This document shows positions 5,602 through 11,154 of a stretch of DNA of 11,154 nucleotides, piece by piece (position 1 is the first letter of the stretch; each line of letters begins with the position of its first letter). Source of the stretch: Actinomycetota bacterium (lineage in GTDB: Bacteria > Actinomycetota > Thermoleophilia > Solirubrobacterales > Solirubrobacteraceae); contig VAWY01000258.1 of NCBI GenBank assembly GCA_005888335.1, positions 1 through 11,154 of the forward strand. Reading direction: 5' to 3'. The notes under the pieces are model-generated. The model worked only from the letters and a program-made list of their open reading frames with translations. It made no database searches and had not been told where the DNA came from. Position numbers and translations under genes: made by a program.

Positions 5602-6709
5602 ATGAGCGTGGACGGCATCTCGACGATTCGCTACCTCACGACGGTGTCGTTCGGCTTCGGCGCGTCCGCGTTGCTCGGGGACGCGCTCGCGGAGCTCGGG
5701 ATCGCGCGTCCGCTCGTGGTGACGGATTCCGGCGTTCGCGCCGCCGGTATCGCGGACGAGGTGGTGGGCGCACTGCGCGAGCCCGGTCGCGCAACGTGGT
5801 TCGATCGCACCCCGCCGAATCCGACCGAGGCGGCCGTGCTGGAGGCGACGGAGACGTTCCGCGCTGCCGAGTGCGACGGGATCGTCGCGATCGGCGGCGG
5901 ATCCTCCATCGATCTCGCGAAGGGCGTCGCCCTGGTGGCGACGCACCCGGGACCGCTCGTCGACTACGCGGCGGTCAACGGCGGTGTCGAACGGATCACG
6001 TCCCGCGTTGCCCGAACCATCGCGATCCCGACGACCGCCGGCACGGGCAGCGAAGTAGGCCGCGCCGCGATGATCAACGTCCAGGCGCGCAAGTTGGACT
6101 TCATCAGTCCGCACCTGTTCCCCGCGCGCGCCCTCTGCGACCCCCGGCTCACGCTCGAGCTGCCGCCGTATCTCACCGCGGCGACCGGGATGGACGCGCT
6201 GCGTGAACCCGCCCGCCGACGCGATCGCGCTCGACGGCTTCGAGCGCGCCGCGCGCTGGATCGAGGAGGCGACCTCGAACGGTCGCAGCCGCGAAGCGCG
6301 CTGGAACATGATGATGGCGTCGACGGAGGGGGCGCTCACCTTCCAGAAGGGGCTCGGCGCCGTGCACGCGATGGCCCATCCCCTCGGCGCGCTGGAGAAC
6401 CTTCCCCTGCACCACGGCACGCTGAACGCCGTGCTGCTGCCGGCGGTCCTGCGGTTCAACGAGCCTGCGGCGCCCGAGAAGTACGACCGACTACGCCGAG
6501 TCGTCGACTCAGCCGATCTCGCGGCATGGGTCGTCGATCTCAACGCCCGGCTCGCGCTGCCGCCGGGCCTCGCCGCGATGGGCGTGCCGCCGGACGTGCT
6601 CTCTCGCGTCGCCGGGCACGCCGAGCAGGACCCGGCTACCGAGACGAACGCGCGTCCGGCGACTCGGGCCGACTACGAGGAGCTGCTGCGCTCCTCCATC
6701 GGGACCTAG
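5602..6709 (+). pseudogene. Iron-containing (group III) alcohol dehydrogenase, internal deletion with frameshift
   Basis: Starting at ATG 5602, block 1 (to about 6201) shows an N-terminal Rossmann-like NAD(P) domain: LVVTDSGVRAAGI, CDGIVAIGGGSSIDLAKGVA (the GGGS cofactor loop), TIAIPTTAGTGSEVGRAAMI, then LTAATGMDAL. Block 2 resumes in another frame at about 6203: VNPPADAIALDGFERAARWI, EARWNMMMASTEGALTFQKG, LGAVHAMAHPLGAL, LHHGTLNAVLLPAVLRFN, to TAG 6707-6709. Between GMDAL and NPPAD, homologues have about 11-12 residues (the THxxEAYL segment), so roughly 34-35 bases are missing. The gap removes one of the metal-ligand histidines; the metal Asp of GMD and the later HAMAH and HHG histidines remain. 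The family oxidises alcohols or reduces aldehydes/maleylacetate; the sequence resembles the maleylacetate-reductase/hydroxyacid branch. It is divergent from gntR and should share its regulation. Confidence 0.85.
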
Positions 6710-7947
6710 AGCATCTTCTTCGGGATCGGCGTGTGGCCGTCGAAGCGGCGGAGCGAGAACGCGTCGATGGGGCGATCGGTGCGTCCATCGGTGGCGAGCT
6801 CGGCGGCGATCCGGCCGATGGCCGGTCCGAGCGCCAGCCCGTGACCGCTCAGGCCCGTGACGACGACGAGACCGTCGACGCCGGTGCTGCCGTCGAGGAT
6901 CGGGAGCCCGTCGGGCGACATGTCGATGACCCCGGTCCAGTAGCGGGCGATGCGCGCGTCGCGCAGCCGCGGGATCATCCGCCCCGCAGCCTCGAGCGAT
7001 GCATCCATGAGCTTTCGGTTGGCGTCGCGCTCTCGCGCGCGACCACGCCAGTCGAGGCGAAGGCGGATCGACTTGTGGTTGGCGAGATAGCGGCGCGTCC
7101 AGATGCGGATGTGGCGAAGGCTTGCGAGCGACAGGTAGTGGTCGACGATCGCGTTCATCCCGGCACTCATGCTGAGCTGTCCGTTCGGCCGCTGGCGGGC
7201 GCCGAACTCGAAGCAGCGCAGCGTCGGCCCCATCAGCGGCTCGATCGGCTCGGTCTCGCACTGCGACAACGCGACGGGCATGACCGGGATGCGCACGCCG
7301 GCGGTCGCGGCGAGGTGCGCTGTCCAGATGCCACCCGTCACGATGACGGCGGGCGCGTCGACGATTCCGCGCGTCGTTGCGACACCGCTGACGGCCCCGC
7401 CGGACTCGACTATCCGCGTGGCGAGCGTCGAGTAGGAGAAGCTCGCGCCGGCCGCGGCGGCGCGCTTCGCGAAGAACTCCGTCGCGCCACGCGGCAGGCA
7501 CTGCGCGTCGCCAGGGCTCCACATCGCAGCCGTGAACTCGCCGGTCGCGGCGGGCACGATCTCGCGAGCCTCGTCCGGGGTCAGGAGCCGCACGTCTGTG
7601 AGGCCGTTGGCATGGGCGGTGTCTCGCAGCTCGGCGGCCTGGCGGACCTCGTCCTCGGTCGTGCAGAGGTAGAGATTGCCGCCGAAGCGCAGCTCGAACT
7701 CGTCGCCGTGCTCAGCCACGCTGCGCCAGATCTCGAGCGACTCCATCGCCAGCGGTAGCTCCGCGGCCTCGCGACCCTGCACCCGGATCGCGCCCTGTGC
7801 GCGTCCGGATTGCTCCAGACCCGGCCCCGGCTCCTTCTCGACGACGACTACGCGCGCGCCCCGCCGCGCGAGCGCCTCCGCGGCCGTGACGCCGCAGATG
7901 CCGGCGCCGACGACCACGACGTCAGCGGTGCGGGGAAGCTCGCTCAC
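6706..7947 (-). CDS. FAD-dependent oxidoreductase (DAO family)
   Basis: A 413-residue flavoprotein of the D-amino-acid-oxidase/sarcosine-oxidase-beta/glycine-oxidase type. The N-terminal dinucleotide-binding site is VVVVGAGICGVTAAEALARR with the acidic end of the second strand at VVVVEKE. The middle carries FGGNLYLCTTEDEV and a substrate-domain loop region, and the C-terminal FAD motif is VVVTGLSGHGLALGPAIGRI (GHGxxxGPxxG). Such enzymes oxidise secondary or primary amines, or 2-hydroxy acids, with O2 or an electron carrier. The substrate is not readable from sequence. GTG 7947 is preferred because the next in-frame ATG at 8013 would run through the operator and into the divergent enolase coding region. 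There is no SD; TACCAT inside the operator lies 7 nt before GTG, suggesting a leaderless start. It is divergent from the enolase and tail-to-tail with the Fe-ADH, sharing the four bases CTAG as both stop codons. Confidence 0.88.
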   Translation of the reverse strand: MSELPRTADVVVVGAGICGVTAAEALARRGARVVVVEKEPGPGLEQSGRAQGAIRVQGREAAELPLAMESLEIWRSVAEHGDEFELRFGGNLYLCTTEDEVRQAAELRDTAHANGLTDVRLLTPDEAREIVPAATGEFTAAMWSPGDAQCLPRGATEFFAKRAAAAGASFSYSTLATRIVESGGAVSGVATTRGIVDAPAVIVTGGIWTAHLAATAGVRIPVMPVALSQCETEPIEPLMGPTLRCFEFGARQRPNGQLSMSAGMNAIVDHYLSLASLRHIRIWTRRYLANHKSIRLRLDWRGRARERDANRKLMDASLEAAGRMIPRLRDARIARYWTGVIDMSPDGLPILDGSTGVDGLVVVTGLSGHGLALGPAIGRIAAELATDGRTDRPIDAFSLRRFDGHTPIPKKML

Positions 7948-7954
7948 GCCGTAT

Positions 7955-7966
7955 ATGGTATTACCA
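7955..7966. promoter_or_regulatory. Second GntR-type operator, between flavoprotein and enolase genes
   Basis: TGGTATTACCA (7956-7966) is identical to the core of the operator at 5565-5575 and fits TnGTnnnACnA. It sits in the 19-base gap between divergent starts and touches the enolase ATG at 7967. TATGGT (7954-7959) reading plus and TACCAT (7965-7960) reading minus each lie 7 nt from a start codon and could be the two -10 boxes, so occupancy would silence both genes. Confidence 0.8.
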
Positions 7967-9076
7967 ATGAAGATCGCGAGTGTCGAGGCGATTCCGCTCG
8001 CCGCCTCGTTCAAGCAGGTATTCCGCTTCGGGACGATCGACCGGTCGACGTCGCCGAACGTGATCGTCCGGATAGCGACGGACGACGGCGTCGTCGGCTA
8101 CGGCGAGGCCTGTCCCGTCCAGGCCTTCACTTCGGAGACGCAGGCGTCGGTCGTCGAGCTCGTGGAGACGCGGGTCGCGCCGACGCTCGTGGGTCGCGAC
8201 GCGTCGCAGCGTCTCCCTCGGCTGGCCGACCTTGCGCGCGTGTTGCGCTTCGCGCCCTTCACGATCGCGGCTGTCGACACCGCCCTGCTCGACCTGCTCG
8301 GCAGGCACGCCGGCGTGCCCGTCGCGACCCTCCTCGGCGGCGCCTTCCGCGACCGCGTCGAGGTGCACGGCTCGGTCACCTGGGACGAGGATCCCGCGCG
8401 CGTCGTCGAGAGCGCGCTCGAGCAGCGCGAGACGTATCGCTGGCTGAAGCTCTACGCCGGGCGGGATGAGGTCGATCGCGACCTCGATCGCCTCCAGGCC
8501 GTCCGCGACGCCGTCGGCCCGGACGCGCGCCTCATGGTCGACATCAACGGCATGTGGGGGCCGAGCGACGCGATCCGTGCGCTCGACCGCATCCGCGCGA
8601 TCGGCCTCGAGCTGCTCGAGCAGCCTCTCCCGCCCGGCGCCGAGCCGTTCCAGCGCGACCTCGTCGCGCGGCTCGCAATCGACGTCGCAGCCGACGAGTC
8701 GGTGCGCAGCGTCGCCGACGCCGTGAGCGTCGTCCGCCAACGCACCGCCACCGTCGTCAACGTCGGCCTGTCCAAGCTCGGCGGCCCGACCGCTGCTCTG
8801 CAGGCGGCTCAGGTTGCCGCGGCGGGCGGCGTTGGCGTGATGGTCGGCAGCGTGATCGAGATGGGCATCGCCAGCGCCATGGGCCTGCACCTCGCAGCGG
8901 CGCTCCCGCACCTCGCCTATCCGTCCTACCTGATGAGCCCCCTGAAGTACCGCGAGCAGATCACGGCCGAGCAGATCGCCGTCGTCGACGCGCACGTTGC
9001 TGTTTCCACGGGGCCAGGCCTCGGCATCGAAGTGGACGAGGACGCGCTGCGCCACCTCGACGCCCGCCGCCGCTAG
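7967..9076 (+). CDS. Enolase-superfamily enzyme (muconate lactonizing/mandelate racemase-like) with a KxY motif
   Basis: A 369-residue enzyme. Residues 1-125 form the capping domain (IASVEAIPLAASFKQVFRFG, DDGVVGYGEACPV) and the remainder a TIM barrel. Metal ligands are intact: Asp192 in LMVDINGMW, Glu218 in LLEQPLP, Asp243 with Glu244 in VAADESV. Base Lys270 at the end of barrel strand 6 (NVGLSKLGG) and Glu298 in GSVIEMGIA are present. At the end of strand 2, where MLE-subgroup members have KxK, this protein has Lys161-Leu-Tyr163, so the usual catalytic second lysine is tyrosine. The reaction should still begin with proton abstraction next to a carboxylate held by Mg2+. Cycloisomerisation, dehydration or epimerisation cannot be told apart from sequence. 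ATG 7967 follows the operator directly with no SD. Its partners are the divergent DAO-type flavoprotein, the Fe-ADH and GntR, so a catabolic role is likely. Confidence 0.88.
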   Translation: MKIASVEAIPLAASFKQVFRFGTIDRSTSPNVIVRIATDDGVVGYGEACPVQAFTSETQASVVELVETRVAPTLVGRDASQRLPRLADLARVLRFAPFTIAAVDTALLDLLGRHAGVPVATLLGGAFRDRVEVHGSVTWDEDPARVVESALEQRETYRWLKLYAGRDEVDRDLDRLQAVRDAVGPDARLMVDINGMWGPSDAIRALDRIRAIGLELLEQPLPPGAEPFQRDLVARLAIDVAADESVRSVADAVSVVRQRTATVVNVGLSKLGGPTAALQAAQVAAAGGVGVMVGSVIEMGIASAMGLHLAAALPHLAYPSYLMSPLKYREQITAEQIAVVDAHVAVSTGPGLGIEVDEDALRHLDARRR

Positions 9077-9078
9077 GC

Positions 9079-9286
9079 CCGGATCGGTGACCTTCCTTCC
9101 TCGTGGCGTGCCGCACGCGTTCGTCGTCGAGGGGGAGCGGCCGGCGCGGCTTCTCTCGATCTGCGTTCCGGTGGGATCGAGGAATACTTCGCGGCCGCCG
9201 GCCGGTCGGCCGAGAACGACGGGCTGCCGCCGAACGAGCCGCCCGACCTCGCACTCTTGCGGCGCGGCGGTGCCGAGTTCGGCTGA
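9079..9286 (+). pseudogene. Cupin C-terminal remnant, truncated and frameshifted
   Basis: Immediately after the enolase stop, the plus strand reads GSVTFLPRGVPHAFVVEGER and PARLLSICVP (to about 9170). This is the second cupin motif with its conserved PxGxPHAF pattern. Then, one base out of frame, come GGIEEYFAAAGRSAENDGLP and PNEPPDLALLRRGGAEFG, ending TGA 9284-9286. Together these are the C-terminal half of a cupin of the type with an 'EEYFAELG...PPD' tail. About 100 N-terminal residues are absent and no start codon or SD exists. The frame break lies in a G-rich run at 9168-9175; one additional G would restore VPGGIEEY. The abrupt join to the end of the enolase gene suggests a deletion. This fragment differs in sequence from the cupins at 1600 and 3443. 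Confidence 0.75.
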
Positions 9287-9320
9287 GAGTCACCTCACAC
9301 AACGCCTCGACCACGCGTTC

Positions 9321-9326
9321 TAGATT
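9321..9326 (+). promoter_or_regulatory. Possible -10 element of the ogt promoter
   Basis: TAGATT fits TANNNT and is 6 nt before ATG 9333 with no SD between, again consistent with a leaderless transcript. The region 9287-9332 is otherwise featureless. Confidence 0.45.
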
Positions 9327-9332
9327 TGCGTG

Positions 9333-9800
9333 ATGCTGGGCACCGTCGTCGACAGTCCCATCGGGCCGCTCGGCCTGATTGCGTCCGACACCGGCCTGCG
9401 AGCGGTGTCGTTCCACGGGCGCAGGATCCGCCCGGACGGGAGATCGCCCGTCCTCGCCGAGGCCGCACGCCAGATCGACGCCTACTTCGCCGGCGACCTC
9501 GTGACGTTCGACCTGCCGCTCGAGCTGCAGGGAACGGAGTTCCAACGCCGCTGCTGGCTCGCACTTGCGACCATTCCGTACGGGCAAACGGTGAGCTACG
9601 GCGAGCAGGCGCGCCGGCTCGGCCTTGGAAGCGACGCGGCGCGAGCGGTCGGCGCCGCGAACGGCCGCAACCCGCTGCCAATCGTCCTGCCCTGCCACCG
9701 TGTCATCGGCGCGAACGGCTCGCTCACCGGCTTCGGTGGCGGGATCGACCTGAAGCGGTTCCTCCTCGAGCACGAGGGCGCGTTCCTGCCGTTCGGCTAA
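9333..9800 (+). CDS. ogt: Methylated-DNA--protein-cysteine S-methyltransferase
   Basis: A 155-residue suicide DNA-repair protein that transfers the alkyl group from O6-alkylguanine to its own cysteine. The active site is [15 protein letters not shown] with the acceptor Cys121 in PCHRV. It is preceded by the HTH-type DNA-binding segment [20 protein letters not shown] and the Arg104 finger in [29 protein letters not shown] closes the alkyl-binding pocket. The N-terminal domain is the short form common in bacterial Ogt proteins and there is no Ada-type zinc domain. ATG 9333 is chosen; GTG 9330, one codon earlier, is also possible. No SD is visible, but TAGATT lies 6 nt upstream. The stop TAA overlaps the stop of the convergent SRPBCC gene (CTAA at 9797-9800). 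Neighbours give no hint of a dedicated damage regulon. Confidence 0.93.
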   Translation: MLGTVVDSPIGPLGLIASDTGLRAVSFHGRRIRPDGRSPVLAEAARQIDAYFAGDLVTFDLPLELQGTEFQRRCWLALATIPYGQTVSYGEQARRLGLGSDAARAVGAANGRNPLPIVLPCHRVIGANGSLTGFGGGIDLKRFLLEHEGAFLPFG

Positions 9801-10264
9801 GACCGGCGCGGCGGGCTCGCCCTCACCCGGCCAATACCTGCCTCGAGCTCGGCGAGGCACCCGCGCCATCCCCAGTCCTGGGCGTCGCGGCGCTCGTCGG
9901 TCGAGATGCCGCTGTTGACCAACAGCACCGTGGTCGAACCCTCCGACTCCGAGAGGGTGAGCTCGATCAGCTGCTCGTTGGAGCGGTCGTCGTCGAAGGT
10001 CCAGGTCATCACCAGCCGGCGCGGCCGGTCGATCAGCGTGTACTCGCCCCGCGCTTCGACTTCCGAGCCGTCGGGCCTCCGCATCACCACCCGGACCCTC
10101 CCTCCCACACGGAGATCGACCTCGGCCTCCGGCGTCTCCCAGTCGGGCGCGGGGTGCAACCAGCGCCGCATCACCTCAGGGCTGGTCCAGGCGTCGAAGA
10201 CGTCCTCGGCCGGAGCCGCGAACGTCCGCTCGATACGAACCACGTGGCCGGACTTCTCGGTCAC
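9797..10264 (-). CDS. SRPBCC / AHSA1-domain protein
   Basis: A 155-residue START-like protein of the AHSA1 (activator of Hsp90 ATPase homologue 1-like) family. Typical elements are [20 protein letters not shown] at the start, [69 protein letters not shown], and [15 protein letters not shown] before the end. The fold makes a hydrophobic cavity for a small ligand; the ligand is unknown. GTG 10264 overlaps the ArsR stop as GTGA, and GGGAGGAG (10277-10270) lies within the ArsR 3' end with 5 nt to GTG, so translation is coupled to the regulator. ArsR plus AHSA1 pairs are frequent in Actinobacteria. An upstream in-frame start at 10345 would lie inside arsR and lacks SD support. Confidence 0.9.
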   Translation of the reverse strand: MTEKSGHVVRIERTFAAPAEDVFDAWTSPEVMRRWLHPAPDWETPEAEVDLRVGGRVRVVMRRPDGSEVEARGEYTLIDRPRRLVMTWTFDDDRSNEQLIELTLSESEGSTTVLLVNSGISTDERRDAQDWGWRGCLAELEAGIGRVRASPPRRS

Positions 10265-10578
10265 CGTCGCTCCTCCCGTTCCTCTAGGTACTCGCCGACG
10301 AGATCGAAGAGGCGCTCCCAGCGCTCCCGCTGGCTTTCGATCCAATCCGAGGCCTCGGAAAGCGCCTCCGGCCGCAGGGCGAGGCGGTGCGTCCTGCCGT
10401 CGATCACACGGCTCACGACACCTGCCTCCTCGAGCAGCTTCAGGTGCCGTGAGATGGTGGGCTTGGAGACGCCGAAGTCCCCGGTCACCTCTCCGACGGT
10501 CGCGACCCCGCCGCTGAGCCGTTCCACGATGTCGCGCCGGAGCGGGTGCGCGAGCGCCTTGAAGGCATCGTTAGCCAT
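10261..10578 (-). CDS. ArsR-family repressor paired with SRPBCC gene
   Basis: A 105-residue winged-helix protein: MANDAFKALAHPLRRDIVER, then GVATVGEVTGDFGVSKPTIS and RHLKLLEEAGVVSRVIDGRT with recognition helix SKPTISRHLKLL, and the wing RTHRLALRPEAL. The C-terminal helix WIESQRERWERLFDLVGEYL probably dimerises. There is no cysteine in the protein, so no ArsR/SmtB-type thiol metal site; it belongs to the non-metal ArsR group usually co-encoded with AHSA1 proteins. ATG 10578 is chosen at the conserved 'AFKALAHP' start; there is no SD. TACAGT lies 7 nt upstream and a perfect inverted repeat overlaps the start codon, indicating autorepression and a leaderless transcript. It is the first gene of a two-gene operon with the SRPBCC gene and is divergent from the DUF899 gene. 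Confidence 0.92.
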   Translation of the reverse strand: MANDAFKALAHPLRRDIVERLSGGVATVGEVTGDFGVSKPTISRHLKLLEEAGVVSRVIDGRTHRLALRPEALSEASDWIESQRERWERLFDLVGEYLEEREERR

Positions 10579-10587
10579 TGTGCTAAC
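10570..10587. promoter_or_regulatory. Perfect inverted repeat over the arsR start codon
   Basis: GTTAGC (10570-10575) and GCTAAC (10582-10587) are exact reverse complements separated by 6 bases that contain the arsR ATG (10576-10578 read on minus). The upstream arm overlaps the presumed -10 TACAGT. The position fits an autorepressor operator; the divergent DUF899 start is 43 bases away and may share control. Confidence 0.7.
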
Positions 10588-10615
10588 TGTATAGCCTGGC
10601 CCGGCGGACTCAGAC

Positions 10616-10622
10616 AGGAGGT
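10616..10622 (+). promoter_or_regulatory. Shine-Dalgarno of the DUF899 gene
   Basis: AGGAGGT lies 7 nt before ATG 10630 and rules out the in-frame GTG at 10621, which lies inside it. Confidence 0.75.
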
Positions 10623-10629
10623 GGCGTCG

Positions 10630-11154
10630 ATGACGGAGCACAGGATCGGCACGCAGGAGCAGTGGCAGGCGGAGCGCGACGAGCTACTGAAGGAGGAGAA
10701 GGAGCTCACCCGCCGGGGCGACGAGCTGGCCAGGAAGAGGCGCGAGCTGCCCTGGGTCCCGGTCGAGCAGGACTACCGCTTCGAGACGGAGGGAGGCACG
10801 AAGACGCTCGCCGATCTCTTCGACGGCCGCTCCCAGCTGCTCGTCTACCACTTCATGTTCGGGCCGACATGGGAGGCAGGCTGCCCGGTCTGCTCCTCGA
10901 TCGCGGACACGCTCGCCCCCCAGGTGCCCCACCTGAAGGCGAGGGACACCACCCTGCTGCTCGCTTCCCGCGCGCCGCTCGCGAAGCTGATCGCCTACAG
11001 GGAGCGGATGGGCTGGGGCATCGACTGGGTCTCGAGCGGTGGCAGCGACTTCAACCGCGACCTCGGCTTCCTTTACACCGAGGAGGAGCTGAAGCCGTTC
11101 CTGGAGGGTGAGATCCCGGCCACCGTCGACCAGAACTCGCGCATGTGCGGGACG
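10630..11154 (+). CDS. DUF899 thioredoxin-like protein (3' end outside window)
   Basis: The first 175 residues of a DUF899 protein; the frame is open to the last base. Residues 7-45 form the charged N-terminal helix (QWQAERDELLKEEKELTRRG, DELARKRRELPWVPVEQDYR). GTKTLADLFDGRSQLLVYHF and MFGPTWEAGCPVCSSIAD follow, with a thioredoxin-like CxxC at Cys85-Cys88, then LLLASRAPLAKLIAYRERMG and SSGGSDFNRDLGF. The family is thioredoxin-related; its role is not established. Homologues run to roughly 220-260 residues, with a C-terminal block that should lie just past the window. ATG 10630 is supported by AGGAGGT with 7 nt spacing. It is divergent from arsR. The 51-base gap holds the arsR operator and its own SD. 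Confidence 0.88.
   Translation, partial: MTEHRIGTQEQWQAERDELLKEEKELTRRGDELARKRRELPWVPVEQDYRFETEGGTKTLADLFDGRSQLLVYHFMFGPTWEAGCPVCSSIADTLAPQVPHLKARDTTLLLASRAPLAKLIAYRERMGWGIDWVSSGGSDFNRDLGFLYTEEELKPFLEGEIPATVDQNSRMCGT

Noticed and set aside
4834..6543. N-terminal extension of GntR to 569 codons
   Set aside because: Beyond 5565 it would read through the operator and antisense to the Fe-ADH. The conserved HTH starts right after ATG 5565.
4891..7758. Very long plus-strand open frame of 955 codons
   Set aside because: It is antisense to the GntR and flavoprotein genes at its two ends and has no protein character there. Only 5602-6201 is real (the Fe-ADH N-terminal part). High GC removes stop codons from shadow frames.
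7948..8013. Upstream ATG start (8013) for the flavoprotein
   Set aside because: It would overlap the divergent enolase coding sequence and translate the operator. GTG 7947 begins just before the conserved FAD-binding strand.
8008..8022. GGTATTCC near the enolase start as a further operator
   Set aside because: Only half of the palindrome is present and it lies inside coding sequence; probably chance.
1..11154. CRISPR arrays, tRNA/rRNA genes, toxin-antitoxin or phage-defence systems
   Set aside because: No regularly spaced repeats, cloverleaf-like segments, nuclease, helicase or toxin motifs were seen on either strand.

Overview
The window is very GC-rich and has long spurious open frames on the non-coding strands. 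The gene families present are common in soil and environmental Actinomycetota: an MmyB-like XRE regulator with the GLRREEVALLAG signature, DUF2255, DUF899, a PPOX-fold protein, a RibD-C/DHFR-like protein and an ArsR+SRPBCC pair. Several genes carry a TANNNT hexamer only 6-7 nt before the start codon and no Shine-Dalgarno (SD), as in leaderless actinobacterial transcripts. A deep-branching actinobacterium such as Thermoleophilia is a guess from gene content and cannot be proven from this window.

Layout. (1) 1-1590, plus strand: a frameshifted hypothetical gene, a degenerate MBL-fold protein and a RibD-C/DHFR-like reductase, closely spaced with good SDs. (2) 1600-3607, minus strand: an operon running cupin fragment -> zinc alcohol dehydrogenase -> DUF2255 -> intact cupin. 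(3) 3609-4338, plus: remains of an MmyB-like XRE regulator, head-to-head with the cupin fragment. One deletion appears to have removed both 5' ends and the shared promoter region; a second interrupts the regulator's ligand-binding domain. (4) 4398-4823, plus: a small PPOX-family protein. (5) 4834-9076: a FadR-type GntR regulator (minus) divergent from an iron-type alcohol dehydrogenase (plus, disrupted by a short internal loss), then a DAO-type flavoprotein (minus) divergent from an enolase-superfamily (MLE/MR-like) enzyme (plus). Both divergent intergenic regions carry the same palindrome, TGGTATTACCA, directly touching a start codon, so the four genes look like one regulon for an unidentified hydroxy-acid or amino-acid-like substrate. 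(6) 9079-9286: remnant of another cupin, truncated and frameshifted. (7) 9333-9800: O6-alkylguanine-DNA alkyltransferase (plus). (8) 9797-10578, minus: ArsR repressor translationally coupled to an SRPBCC/AHSA1 protein, with a perfect inverted repeat across the ArsR start codon. (9) 10630-end, plus: DUF899 thioredoxin-like protein, cut by the window edge.

Two themes stand out. The first is the GntR regulon with twin operators and an enolase in which the second lysine of the KxK motif is tyrosine. The second is a cluster of six short lesions (two apparent single-base losses, four deletions or truncations) whose flanking codons remain well conserved. These are either very recent decay or assembly error, and only reads can decide. 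I found no RNA genes, CRISPR arrays, insertion sequences or phage genes. No stretch over 300 bases is left without a gene or gene remnant.
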